A DNA stretch of 64,000 nucleotides from Macrostomum hystrix. Lineage: Eukaryota > Platyhelminthes > Macrostomidae. The stretch covers positions 434,001 to 498,000 of the forward strand of contig CATNEN010000041.1 in assembly GCA_950097015.1 (NCBI GenBank), given 5' to 3'. Within the stretch, counting starts at the first letter, position 1. Each line of letters begins with the position of its first letter. Made by a program: the position numbers and the translations under genes. The notes under the pieces were generated by a model, which had not been told where the DNA came from, made no database searches, and worked only from the letters and a program-made list of their open reading frames with translations. Below are positions 22,901 to 34,660 of the stretch, one piece after another.

Positions 22901-25273
22901 TTCGGCAAGGCTTTGAAGTCCTCGGCCGCTGCGGCGCGGAAGAGCAAATCTTCGGCCAGTTCAACTGGCAATCCCGCTTCGAACCGCGGCTCCATCTCCG
23001 ATTTCGATGACCAGCCGTCCGAGCCGCTGCCCGGCCCTGGCTGTGTGAGTCTGCTGCGGCGCCAGCTGGAAGAGAAGGAGCTGAAGCTCAGTGACCTGCA
23101 GACCGAGGCCATCAACTCGTCGCATCAGCTGGAGCAGCTGCAGAGCCTCATGGTCGCATGAAGGCCGAGATCTCTGCTCTCAAGGCTGACAACACCAGGC
23201 TGCAGTCGGTTTTCCCTGCCTCTCAGGAGCAGCAGCAGCAGCAGCAGCAGCAGCACCACCCACAGCAACAACAGCAGCAGCAGCAGCAGGTGAGCTTGAG
23301 CAAGCGGCTGAGCCTGGACTCTGGTACCGCCAGCATCGGCTCCGCCTACTCAGCAGCCGGCGGGTTCGACCTGATCTTCGGCTACAGCGGCTCCGAAGAC
23401 AGCCGGCGAGTGACTGTCACAGTCTGCTCTGCCGATGATGAGTCCGGCCCGGCCATCCCCATTGGCTGTCTGCCGGTGGGCAGCCGCACCAAGTGGGAGA
23501 CAATGGACGCGTACGCAAAGCGCCTGTTCAAGGAGTACGTCATGCGCATCGACCCCATGGCCAGCCTCGGCCTTAACGGTGACTCCATCGCCAGCTACCG
23601 GCTGGGACAGGTCACGCGCTGCCACGACCAGCCGGAGCCCGAGCTGCGTCCGCACGAGTGCGCGGACGAGCCGGCCGGCCTGCAGCTTCTGCTGCGCTCC
23701 TGCGCCACTGGCGGCCACATCGACTCCCTGGCGTTTGACACGCTCATTCCCAAAGCCATTCTGCAGCGCTACATCAGCCTGCTCCTGGAGCACAGGAAGA
23801 TTATCCTCTGCGGACCCTGCGGCACTGGTAAATGCGATAACACGTTGCTCCTACCTGCCAGCTCATTTAGCAGTCCCTCATATCCCATCTTCAGTCACCA
23901 CCTACCTGCCAGCTCATTGAGCAGTCCCTCATATCCCATCTGCAGTCACCACCTACCTGCCAGCTCATTGAGCAGTCCCTCATATCCCATCTGCAGTCAC
24001 CACCTACCTGCCAGCTCATTGAGCAGTCCCTCATATCCAATCTGCAGTCACCACCTACCTGCCAGCTCATTGAGCAGTCCCTCATATCCAATCTGCAGTC
24101 ACCACCTACCTGCCAGCTCATTGAGCAGTCCCTCATATCCAATCTGCAGTCACCACCTACCTGCCAGCTCATTGAGCAGTCCCTCATATCCAATCTGCAG
24201 TCACCATTACCCGCCAGCTCATTGAGCAGTCCCTCATATCCAATCTGCAGTCACCACCTACCTGCCAGCTCATTTAGCAGTCTCACACACTGACGCCCCA
24301 TTGCAATCCAGGCAAGACCTACCTGGCGCAGAAGCTGGCCAGCTACATCGTCAGACGCGAGGGCGCCTCCAGCAGCGCAGTCGCCATGTTCGTTGTGGAT
24401 CACAAGAGTGAGAAGGAGCTGAGATCCTACTTAAACGGAATCGCCGATGACAAGGGCGGCAATGGGGCTCCCCTAGTGATCATCCTGGACAACCTGCACC
24501 ACGTGAACCCCCTGTCCGAGGTGCTGAACTCATACCTGAGCTCCAAGAGCCCCTACATCATCGGCACTATGAACCAGGCCGGCTGCTCATCAGACCGTCT
24601 GCACGCGGCCAAGCTGCAGCTGCACAACACCTGTAACTTCCGCTGGGTGCTGTGCGCCAACCACATGGAGCCGGTCAAAGGCTTCCTGGGCCGCTACCTG
24701 CGCCGGAAGCTGCTCAACGCTGAGGTCACGGAGCGCGCGCACAAACCCGAGGCGGCGCGCATTGTGGACTGGATTCCCAGCGTCTGGCAGCACCTCAATA
24801 AGTTCCTGGAGACCCACAGCAGCTCGGAGGTAACTATCGGACCCCGCCAGTTCCTGTCCTGCCCCGTTGGTACCGAGCAGTCCCAGCTGTGGTTCGCCGA
24901 CCTGTGGAACTACAGCCTGGTGCCCTACCTGCTCGAGGCCTGCCGCGAGGGCCTTCAAACCTACGGCAGGCGGGCGCCATGGGAGGACCCGACCGAGTGG
25001 ATCATGGCCACCTGGCCCTGGGACTTCTCGCCGGCTGTCGACCTCATCCGCCTGCGGCCTGAGGACGTCGGCTATGAGACTCACCCGGCCCTATCGGCGG
25101 CCTCTCCTCTCAGACAACAGCAGCAACAGCAGCAGCAGCAGCAGCAGCAGGCAGCTGCCGCAGTCAGCGAGGACCCGCTGATGAGCATGCTGCTGCGCCT
25201 GCAGGCTGCCGCCAACTTCGGCGCCGATGCGTCCACTGACTCGGATCTGGTGGGCAATCCGACTGCTGAGTGA
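19955..25273 (+). CDS. NAV: Neuron navigator (NAV/unc-53/sickie family) with AAA domain; apparent one-base frameshift
   Basis: Exons ~19941-23827 and 24312-25273. NAV proteins are microtubule plus-end-associated factors in axon guidance and cell migration. After ATG 19955, MLDKLRFFRDRDR resembles the NAV segment that follows the CH domain. A Ser/Gln/Ala-rich region follows, with YSGYASD-type blocks (about 525-550). The coiled coil starts around NEERQLYEIQKLRRELEQA. The AAA module has IDSLAFDTLIPKAILQRYIS, then Walker A GPCGTGKT split by the intron, VIILDNLHHV (Walker B), the WVLCANHMEPVKGFLGRYLR stretch, and a C-terminal DPLMSMLLRLQAAAN. No CH domain is seen: an in-frame TAG (19946) precedes the ATG just after an acceptor-like site at 19940, so this is a NAV1-like short form. 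At 23158-23161 the frame stops (TGA) and resumes one frame over; one added base would restore MKAEISALKADN in frame. Total about 1610 aa if repaired. Confidence 0.88.
23862..24290. repeat. 51-bp tandem repeat in NAV intron (about 8 copies)
   Basis: A 51-bp unit (containing CCTACCTGCCAGCTCATT) repeats with few changes within the intron 23828-24311. Because 51 is divisible by 3, the exon's frame stays open into the intron to 24225, reading HHLPASSLSSPSYPICS repeatedly. That extension is intronic: the NAV Walker A motif is completed only by splicing to 24312. Confidence 0.9.
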
Positions 25274-27410
25274 GCAGTTCTACTGCTTGAGTAGGATAGG
25301 CGGAACTTTATTCTAATTTAGAGTCTGCGATTCTAACATCATGCATCATGCAAAGTGAAAGCTGTGGCACCATGATGCTCCGTGTCCTTACGCATGTTTA
25401 TATAGAAATATTAATGAGCAATTGACTGAGAGTTACTGAAACACTCACTGGATTCCTGAGTTCTTGAGGCCTGCAATTCTGCCTATTGACCTATCTCTTA
25501 TGAAGTTGGGCGTAACCCTTTGCTTGCGTACTCAGGTTTGAGCTAAGTTGCAACAGCTCGCACAGCGGATGAGAGACTTGCTGCCTATGTCCACAGCTTT
25601 ATTTCTTCGTTGCTAGCCTAGTTTTTATAGTCATATCTGCAGTCGCGGCCGCGTTGCAATGAAAACCATTTTAGCACTGTTTTTGTTACCCATGCGCATC
25701 TGTAACTCACATTCTTAGATATCAATTTTTCAATTTTCCAATACAACGTCTAGTCACCTTATTAGCAATTTTCCTCTGCTTTTAGTCATATTGCTGCTTT
25801 TCCAGCTTGCTTGCTACAGCAGAAGCTTGGGTTCCAGTGACATTTTCACTGACCCTTCCTTGAGTTCAGGATCCTGTTCTAGACAAATCAATAGGTTATG
25901 TCTCTTTTTTAGTTTGGGTCAACGCTAGTCAGGAGGTCCTTAAACTGGACTATACTTTGTTATTTTTACTCTAGGGTCATCCATTTAGTCGGGTCATGCT
26001 CGTGACTCACTAATCCCTTGTTCCCGGGTCATCCAGTTAGTCAGGTCATGCTCGTGACTCACTAATCCCTTGTTCCCGGGTCATCCAGTTAGTCAGGTCA
26101 TGCTCGTGACTCACTAACCCCTTGTTCCCGGGTCATCCAGTTAGTCAGGTCATGCTCGTGACTCACTAATCCCTTGTTCCCGGGTCATCCAGTTAGTCAG
26201 GTCATGCTCGTGACTCACTAACCCCTTGGTTCTGTTCGGCTAGCTGCTTTTTTCTCTCGACCAATCTCATTAGAATTATGATAACACGGTGTCTGCTTTT
26301 ATGGAACATTTTTATGTGCTTTGAACCGGTTTTTCGAACCCTTGTCTGAATTTTGGTAACATTCGCTTTGGTCCATTGAGTCAGCTATTTATTGTATTTT
26401 GTGCATTTGTCTTGTTTTGTAATTAAAACTTTTAGTAAATTAATCACTTTTTAATGTAGTGTTGTTAGCTGTTTTATGCCACACTATTAATACATTTTTT
26501 ATATTGTCTGTTGCTTGACTCCGAGGTCTGCACGCTTTGTTGTCATGGAAACGGATGCTTGCTTTGCATCGAGTTTTGTGTAAATATCTGCAATTATAAA
26601 TAAATAATTTGTTGCTGCAAACCAGCTTTGATCTTCTGTGGCTGAGGTTTTTCCCTCTGGATTTTGTTTTAAATCCAGGATCAATAAGTTTCTGGCACGG
26701 TTTTATTGAGCTGTCTGTCTTATTCACTGCTCTGCCAGCTGTCATTCGTTTCTGAGCAGCACCGACAGGCGCTGAAACATTGATCATTGAACCCTCACTT
26801 CTCCACCGTATCAATAGCTTATACATATCCTTGCCTGTCCTTCCACTGCTTCCCAGTCCCTTAACAGTAGAGTCCACGCTATTTCATCAAATACCCGCTG
26901 CCCACTTCACGACAGCTCCCAAACCGAATGACCGATTAAAGTGAAAGTGCACCATATGGGTTAAAAATTCTAAATTTGAACTCTGTTTGAAGGCTGTCCG
27001 AGTCAGCATCGTCGATATATTCAGCGATTTTGGTCGAAGACCCTGGTAACAAGAACAAGTAGCATTGGTCTGTATAAACTTCCCTGGCGAATCCATATTA
27101 ATGCAAAATAGTCAACAATGATAGCCGAAATTATTACATTATGCGTTTTTGTTAGCAGAAAATTTATTCTTATACTGGTGGTTTGTGCCACACGACACAC
27201 CGACAAGAATCGTTGACTATCTCGACGATGCCGATGTTTTGTGATTCTGGAAGTTGTTTCATCGGACAGCGCGGGAAATTTTAGGCCATGTTATAGATGT
27301 TCATGGTAAATATTTTGGGAGAGACAGAAAAAATTTAAATTTGGGTATTTGAAATACCCCCGTCATCTATATATTCTTAATTATCTTTCTAATCCTTGCA
27401 ATACATTGCC
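25274..27410. other. NAV 3' flank, geneless, with a 52-bp tandem repeat
   Basis: Contains about five copies of a 52-bp unit at 25974-26225 (includes GGTCATGCTCGTGACTCACT). The rest is AT-rich with no supported gene. It presumably holds the NAV 3' UTR. Confidence 0.6.
25974..26225. repeat. 52-bp tandem repeat, about 5 copies
   Basis: Unit contains TTCCCGGGTCATCCAGTTAG; copies differ by single bases. Confidence 0.85.
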
Positions 27411-28996
27411 AGTCCTTCCACTTCCTTCCCAATCCTTCCACTTCCTTCCCAATCCTTCAACTTCCTTCCCAATCCTTCCACTTCCTTACCAATCCTTCCA
27501 CTTCCTTCCCAATCCTTCCGCTTCCTTCCCAATCCTTCCGCTTCCTTTCCAATCCTTCCACTTCCTTCTCAATCCTTCCACTTCCTTCCCAATCCTTCCA
27601 CTTCCCTACCAATCCTTCCACTTCCTTACCAATCCTTCCACTTCCTTCCCAATCCTTCCACTTCCTTACCAATCCTTCCACTTCCTTCCCAATCCTTCCA
27701 CTTCCTTCCCAATCCTTCCACTTCCCTACCAATCCTTCCACTTCCCTACCAATCCTTCCACTTCCTTACCAATCCTTCCACTTCCTTCGCAATCCTTCCA
27801 CTTCCTTCCCAATCCTTCCACTTCCTTCCCAATCCTTCCACTTCCTTCGCAATCCTTCCACTTCCTTCCCAATCCTTCCACTTCCTTCCCAATCCTTCCA
27901 CTTCCTTCCCAATCCTTCCACTTCCTTCCCAATCCTTCCACTTCCTTCCCAATCCTTCCACTTCCTTCCCAATCCTTCCACTTCCTTCCCAATCCTTCCA
28001 CTTCCTTCCCAATCCTTCCACTTCCTTCCCAATCCTTCCACTTCCTTCCCAATCCTTCCACTTCCTTACCAATCCTTCCACTTCCTTCCCAATCCTTCCA
28101 CTTCCTTCCCAATCCTTCCACTTCCTTCCCAATCCTTCCGCTTCCTTCCCAATCCTTCCACTTCCTTCCCAATCCTTCCACTTCCCTACCAATCCTTCCA
28201 CTTCCTTACCAATCCTTCCACTTCCTTCCCAATCCTTCCACTTCCTTCCCAATCCTTCCACTTCCTTCCCAATCCTTCCGCTTCCTTACCAATCCTTCCA
28301 CTTCCTTCCCAATCCTTCCACTTCCTTCCCAATCCTTCCACTTCCTTCCCAATCCTTCCGCTTCCTTCCCAATCCTTCCACTTCCTTCCCAATCCTTCCA
28401 CTTCCTTCCCAATCCTTCCGCTTCCTTCCCAATCCTTCCACTTCCCTACCAATCCTTCCGCTTCCTTCCCAATCCTTCCACTTCCTTCCCAATCCTTCCA
28501 CTTCCTTCTCAATCCTTCCACTTCCTTCCCAATCCTTCCACTTCCTTCCCAATCCTTCCACTTCCTTCCCAATCCTTCCACTTCCTTCCCAATCCTTCCA
28601 CTTCCTTCCCAATCCTTCCACTTCCTTACCAATCCTTCCACTTCCTTCCCAATCCTTCCACTTCCTTCTCAATTCTTTCACTTCCTTCCCAATCCTTCCA
28701 CTTCCCTACCAATCCTTCCGCTTCCTTCCCAATCCTTCCACTTCCTTCCCAATCCTTCCACTTCCTTCTCAATCCTTCCACTTCCTTCCCAATCCTTCCA
28801 CTTCCTTCCCAATCCTTCCACTTCCTTCCCAATCCTTCCACTTCCTTCCCAATCCTTCCACTTCCTTCCCAATCCTTCCACTTCCTTCCCAATCCTTCCA
28901 CTTCCCTACCAATCCTTCCACTTCCTTACCAATCCTTCCACTTCCTTCCCAATCCTTCCACTTCCTTCCCAATCCTTCCACTTCCTTCCCAATCCT
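27411..28996. repeat. 20-bp minisatellite, about 79 copies
   Basis: The unit CTTCCTTCCCAATCCTTCCA repeats without register change, so every 60 bases hold exactly three copies. Variants are few (CTTACC, CTTCGC, CTTCTC, CCCTAC, CCGCTT). One strand is almost pure pyrimidine apart from the AA. The unit has no stop in any phase, so long frames exist on both strands; the translated 20-aa periodic peptides are artefacts. Confidence 0.95.
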
Positions 28997-30776
28997 AATT
29001 CAACTCTCTTTTTCTTTTTACCCGATAAAAGCAAGGATCCAGTTTTCAATACATTCAAATATATGTATATTTTTTGTTTTATTACTTTGAAAATATTGGT
29101 TGCGCTTGCATCTAATACAATTGAATTAATTGATGGACGAATGGAAGCATGCTTCTAACATTAGCATTTTTGCAATGGCTGAAAATTGCGAAGTTCTGCA
29201 CAAAAATGATGCTAAAGTTATGAAGTCAGTCTATATTTGAAAATTGAAAAAAGTTATGATTTGTTTGTTCAATGAACGACTAGTATCTTTAGTCCACAAC
29301 AAGCCAATTGATGGGTTATTTCATATTGTAATGACACTTTATTGTCGATCGATTCACAACTGGACCTTAATTCCTTAATTATATTTTTTCCGATCATATA
29401 CATTTCGAAAGTTTTTTAAAGCGGCCAGACATTAAAGTTTCTGTGATGAAAAAAGAGTTTTAAAACGTATTATCGTGTCGGATAAGTTCGCCATTTGCCG
29501 ACCCAGCTATTCACCCGGCCTCATTTGGAACAGCCTCATTTTGTGGGCTCCATCTAGGCCTGAACTTCACGGTTTATTCATCCGGATTACACTGCACCAG
29601 ATTTTCAAAAACTCAAGCGGAGAGCTGCGCGCAAATTAAATCAGAAAACGTGGTGAGAGGCTCACCTAAAAAGGCTAGCAGGCGGCGGGGGTGGGGGACG
29701 GCCCCACCCCACACAGATGCACAGAGACAGCAAGGGGGCGGGCTGATCACTAAAGCCGGTTTGCACAGGCGCAAGCACCCATGCAAACCAAAGCAGTATG
29801 ATAACGATTAGCGAAGTTCACGGGTTTCTGTGAAGGTAAAACTAAAATTTTAAAGTCTTAGATTAATCGAGACAAAAACATCGTGTAGCTGTTATTTTGC
29901 CTCTTTAGAATCGAATGAAAAATAACTGGGACAAAGTAAAATGCACTTTTAATGATAAATAACTAAGCGTTCTTATCGACCACCACAAATAACTTACTTT
30001 CGGTGAGTTTTAGCATGGCTCAGCCTGGTTTAAAGTCGATCTTTTCTTCTTGGAGAGCAATGCAGACAAAGCATAGACTTAATATTTGTTTTTGAGGAAT
30101 CAAATAGTTAAATCAGCAAAAACATTAAATAAAAAACATATATATCTGTGTGTATATCATGTCTTTAATATGTTTTGTATTAATCTTGTCAAATAATATT
30201 TTTGTAAATTGTAATTATGCTTAAAATTCTCTTTTTTTGGCTTAGAGAATATTTTCTCATTGAAATATTCACTACGAAAAGCAAAACGTTAAAATATATG
30301 TGAAAGTAATTATTTTTAATCAATAATTATATAAATTTCAATTAATAATAATGTAAATCGAAATCTGTCAATACACAATTGAGAAATTATAATATTAGTT
30401 TTTGTGTAATTTCAAAATTTCAAAATTTGTGAAAATAAGACAACTTATTTAACAAAGTCATTTTTGTTTATTAGTGAAATTTTACTAAAAACCTGGCATT
30501 TTATTTTTGTAAATTAGAAAATGTACTTCTGGAGCACTTATATATCTATGGACATGGTGTCAAGCTATTTCATTTGAACTTTCATGACTGATTTATAATG
30601 ATTGATAATGAGATCTTCTTCAAGATATTGTACTTCGATTTTTAGATGTTGGCTGGTTAAATTATTACTTTAATTGCTTAAATCAAGCCTATCATTTCTC
30701 AGGGTACAAGATATTCTCACATCTTGATTGGCTTTCACCACCCAGTAGTAATGCCACTTTCAGGACTCTTAAGGTG
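28997..30776. other. Geneless AT-rich stretch upstream of PTPDC1
   Basis: No supported ORF, array or RNA gene. The last bases before 30777 contain an acceptor-like CCACTTTCAG (30754-30763). Confidence 0.5.
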
Positions 30777-32348
30777 ATGGAACAAAAACAGGTTGCAAGT
30801 TCAAGCGCAGAGACCAGAAAACCAAGTAGACCAATTATGAAATCCAGAAGTTCCAGCTCCGTAATGGAAACACCGTTGCTCATTCAGGAGTACTCGCAAG
30901 TTTCACTCGAATGGGGCGATGCTGACATCAGCAAATTCGAAGGTAGAGCCTTAGCTCCACTCCCTCCCTATGAGTTGCTTCGGATAAAAAACTGATTCCC
31001 TTCGTTGTAGCTAAAGCTTTAACTTTGCAATCTGCTTTCCCTCCTCCTCAGACAACCCGCCTGAGGCGCTGTACCCGGCCATCGGTGACGCGCTCAGGTC
31101 GGGGCTGTCCGGTGAGTCCCTGTGCCGCAGTTTCTGCGGCGGTCGCAACTGCAAATACTGCTGCCCGGTTGGCCGCTTCCCTCCTGACTGCTTCGCAATC
31201 AAGGGTCTGTACTCACACTGGTGAGCTGGCGAATCCCACTGTCACCGAATCCTCCAACTCATTTCTTTATAGCTGTTCTGTGGCATGAACTGCAATTTCA
31301 GGGTCACCCCAGAAATTCTGGCGATGAGTCGGCCAAGCGACGAGGCGATGAAGAAGTACAGCATCATCCAACAGCTGAAAGAGTAAGCCGGTCTGCAGTG
31401 CATTCACGAGCTCCACTGTCCAGTCAGAAACTGTGTGAAAGCTAGAAATATTGGAGTGACTAACAAGGATACACAGAAGCAGAAAACTGCAATCAGACGA
31501 CTAATATGACAGTGACCAAAAAAGCGAGTGAGAGTTGCCAACAGGGCAGTCAGAGTGACCAACAGGGCAGTCAGAGTGACCAACAGGGCAGTCAGAGTGA
31601 ACAACAGGGCAGTCAGAGTGACCAACAGGGCAGTCAGAGTGACCAACAGGGCAGTCAGAGTGACATCGAACTCTCGCATTCCAGCCACAACATCAAGTCC
31701 GTGTTCTGCGTCCAAGAGCCTGGCGAACACGCGGACTGCGGGCCTGGTCTGGTGGGCTGCTACTCCTACACCCAGACGGAGCTCATGAGCCAAGGCATCA
31801 GCGTGTACAACCTGCATTGGGCTGATTACACCTGCCCGGAGTTCTACCGCATGCTGGACCTGGTTCGGGTGATGCAATACGCACTGACAGAAGGCCGCAT
31901 CGCCGTGCATTGCCACGCCGGCCTCGGCCGCACCGGCCTGGCCATCGCCTGCCTGCTGATCTTCGTGCGCCGGCTCAGCCCGGCCCTGGCCATCGCCTAC
32001 CTGAGGCTAAGGCGCCCCGGCTCCGTGCAGTCCCATGCCCAGGTGCGCCTGTGATACGGGGATTACCAACCCACTGATAGCCAATGTCACTACCAAGGCT
32101 TACTATCCGTTTATGTCCGAACTTCAGGTGGCTGGCGTGAACGAGTTCGCCGAGCGCATCCAGCCACTGCTGGTTCTGTGGCCGGACAAGAAATTGGCCG
32201 CCCACGGGCACCGCTTCTCTTATGAGGAGCACCTGTGGCGACAGCGAGCCCTGCTGCACGGCGAGGCGGCGAGGCGACTGCGGCGACTGTCACAGCTGGT
32301 GCACACAATCTGCGCCCGGCTGCTGCAGCTAGCGACCGGGGCCGACAG

Positions 32349-32387
<39 letters not shown>

Positions 32388-33443
32388 AGTCTGTCTGTCA
32401 AGTGACGCCGCTTTCCAACCCGAAGGAATCGCATCCTGGAGGCGGCTCTGGCGTCAACCTCTGAGGGCGCCTCGTCAACCGCTCCGCCGCGACTCGACGC
32501 CGAGCTGCTTGGCTGGCGCGACCTGCTGAACTCGGAGGGCAGCTACCGGCCCCTGCTGGACTGCCAGGACCCGGGAAAATTGTTCGCCTTTCTGCTCTGC
32601 TGGCTCTGGCAGCTCAAGGCTCCCGCTGTGACTGGACAGGTTAGCTTGACCCATCACCAGCTTGACCCATCACCAGCTTGACCCATCACCAGCTTGACCC
32701 ATCACCAGCTTGACCCATCAACAGCTTGACCCATCACCAGCTTGACCCATCACCAGCTTGACCCATCACCAGCTTGACCCATCACCAGCTTGACCCATCA
32801 CCAGCTTGACCCATCACCAGCTTGACCCATCACCAGCTTGACCCATCACCAGCTTGACCCATCACCAGCTTGACCCATCACCAGCTTGACCCATCACCAG
32901 CTTGACCCATCACCAGCTTGACCCATCACCAGCTTGACCCATCACCAGCTTGACCCATCACCAGCTTGACCCATCACCAGCTCCATCCTTCTGACCCACC
33001 CGCAGCACGTGTCGTATCTGCTGTCCTCGCCAACCATAACTGGCGGCCTCGGTCGCCTCAGTGTGCTCACCGCCACACTGCTCAGGTTCTGCGCTGTGTT
33101 CATCCTGCGCTTCTGCCAGGCCTCCCACGGCCCGATCGACAATCTGGAGGAGGCCGTCATGCAGCGCCTGCTGTCAGCCCTGACTCACACCTGCCTGACT
33201 GAGGACCGCTATCCGCCGCCGTTTGTGAAGTACTTTGCCAGCTTCCTGGATTTTGTCGAATGCCTGATGGAGCGGCCAGGGGTCGGCGCCTACCGCGCCT
33301 GGGCAGCTCCGCTCGGCCGGCTGTGCGGCGAGCCGCGCGAGGTCGAAGAGGAAGACGAGGAAGCGGCACTGGTGGAGGCGGCGGCAGCGGCTGAGCTGCC
33401 CCACGGTGAGGCGATAGCGCTGGATGGGGATCAAGGGGATTGA
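30777..33443 (+). CDS. PTPDC1: PTPDC1-like protein tyrosine phosphatase (7 exons, 548 aa)
   Basis: Exons 30777-30942, 31052-31220, 31302-31382, 31685-32042, 32128-32348, 32426-32639 and 33006-33443; all GT-AG, phases 1,2,2,0,2,0 agree. PTPDC1 is a dual-specificity-type phosphatase linked to centrosomes and cilia. The N-terminus runs into CRSFCGGRNCKYCCPVGRF, the Cys-rich block that precedes the phosphatase in this family, then AIKGLYSHWVTPEILAMSRP. The catalytic P-loop is VHCHAGLGRTG with Cys215 (codon 31911-31913) and the general-acid region at NLHWADYTCPEF. After it come LRLRRPGSVQSHAQ and the helical C-terminal module (LFAFLLCWLWQLKAP, then EEAVMQRLLSALTHTCL). The long Ser-rich linker of human PTPDC1 (754 aa) is mostly absent. 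The tail is acidic/Ala-rich. Introns 3, 5 and 6 carry tandem repeats of 21, 4 and 16 bp. Confidence 0.9.
31529..31664. repeat. 21-bp tandem repeat in PTPDC1 intron 3
   Basis: About 6.5 copies of GAGTGACCAACAGGGCAGTC plus A. Period 21 keeps the frame open through the intron into exon 4 (peptide QQGSQSD), but the family alignment and phase place the acceptor at 31684. Confidence 0.9.
32349..32400. repeat. (GTCT)n microsatellite beginning at the intron 5 donor
   Basis: About 12 GTCT units start at the 5' splice site of the 77-bp intron 5, so the repeat supplies the donor GT itself. Confidence 0.85.
32643..32985. repeat. 16-bp tandem repeat in PTPDC1 intron 6 (about 21 copies)
   Basis: Unit AGCTTGACCCATCACC, nearly invariant. 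Each unit junction reads CCCATCACCAG, a sequence resembling a 3' splice site. The array fills almost the whole intron 32640-33005. Confidence 0.95.
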
Positions 33444-33451
33444 AGCTCGAC

Positions 33452-33702
33452 TGTCATGGGATTCTCCTATCACTGTCATGGGATTCTCCTATCACTGTCA
33501 TGGGATTCTCCGATTGCTGTCATGGGATTCTCCTATCACTGTCATGGGATTCTCCGATTGCTGTCATGGGATTCTCCTATCACTGTCATGGGATTCTCCG
33601 ATTGCTGTCATGGGATTCTCCTATCACTGTCATGGGATTCTCCGATTGCTCTCATGGGATTCTCCGATTGCTGTCATGGGATTCTCCGATTGCTGTCATG
33701 GG
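33452..33702. repeat. 22-bp tandem repeat (about 11 copies) after PTPDC1
   Basis: Unit TGTCATGGGATTCTCC plus six variable bases (TATCAC or GATTGC alternate). Starts right after the PTPDC1 stop. Confidence 0.9.
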
Positions 33703-33727
33703 AAATAATTATTCACCGTGAGGAATT

Positions 33728-34660
33728 CACCATCATGGGATTTCCTGGAAGTCAAGACATGTGATTTCTTAGAATTCACAATCATGGGATTTCTTGGAAT
33801 TCACAGTCACAGGATTTCTTGGAATTCACTGTCATGGGATTTATTGGAATTCACTGTCATGGGATTTCCTGGAAGTCAAGACATGTGATTTCTTAGAATT
33901 CCCTGTCATGGGATTTCTCGGAATTCACAGTCATGAGATTTCTTGGAATTCACTGACTTGAGATTTCTTGGAATTCACAGTCATGAGATTTCTTGGAATT
34001 CACTGTCATGGGATTTCTTGAAATTCATTCATGGGATTTCTTGGAATTCACAGTCATGAGATTTCTTGGAATTCACAGTCATGAGATTTCTTGGAATTCA
34101 CAGTCATGAGATTTCTTGGAATTCACTGTCATGAGATTTCTTGAAATTCACAGTCACAGGATTTCTTGGAATTCACTGTCATGGGATTCATTGGAATTCA
34201 CTGTCATGGGATGTCCTGGAAGTCAAGACATGTGATTTCTTAGAATTCACTGTCATGGGATTCTTGGAATTCACAGTCATGAGATTTCTTGGAATTCACT
34301 GTCATGGGATTTCTTGGAATTCACAGTCATGAGATTTCTTGGAATTCACAGTCATGAGATTTCTTTGAATTCACAGTCATGAGATTTCTTGGAATTCACT
34401 GACATGAGATTTCTTGGAATTCACAGTCATGAGATTTCTTGGAATTCACTGTCATGGGATTTCTTGAAATTCATTCATGGGATTTCTTGGAATTCACAGT
34501 CATGAGATTTCTTGGAATTCACAGTCATGAGATTTCTTGGAATTCACAGTCATGAGATTTCTTGGAATTCACTGTCATGAGATTTCTTGAAATTCATTCA
34601 TGGGATTTCTTGGAATTCACAGTCATGAGATTTCTTGGAATTCACTGTCATGGGATGTCT
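33728..34660. repeat. 25-bp tandem repeat (about 37 copies) with an EcoRI-type GAATTC in most units
   Basis: Unit core CAGTCATGAGATTTCTTGG followed by AATTCA. It shares TCATGGGATT with the preceding 22-bp array, suggesting the two arrays are related. Confidence 0.9.

Noticed and set aside
26440-26877. 145-codon - strand frame after NAV
   Set aside because: No protein-like domain or supporting splice sites; AT-rich 3' flank.
27349-29090. Two + strand frames of about 550-565 codons and many - strand frames with 20-residue repeats
   Set aside because: They are translations of the 20-bp minisatellite, open in several frames at once on both strands; no non-repeat domain is attached.
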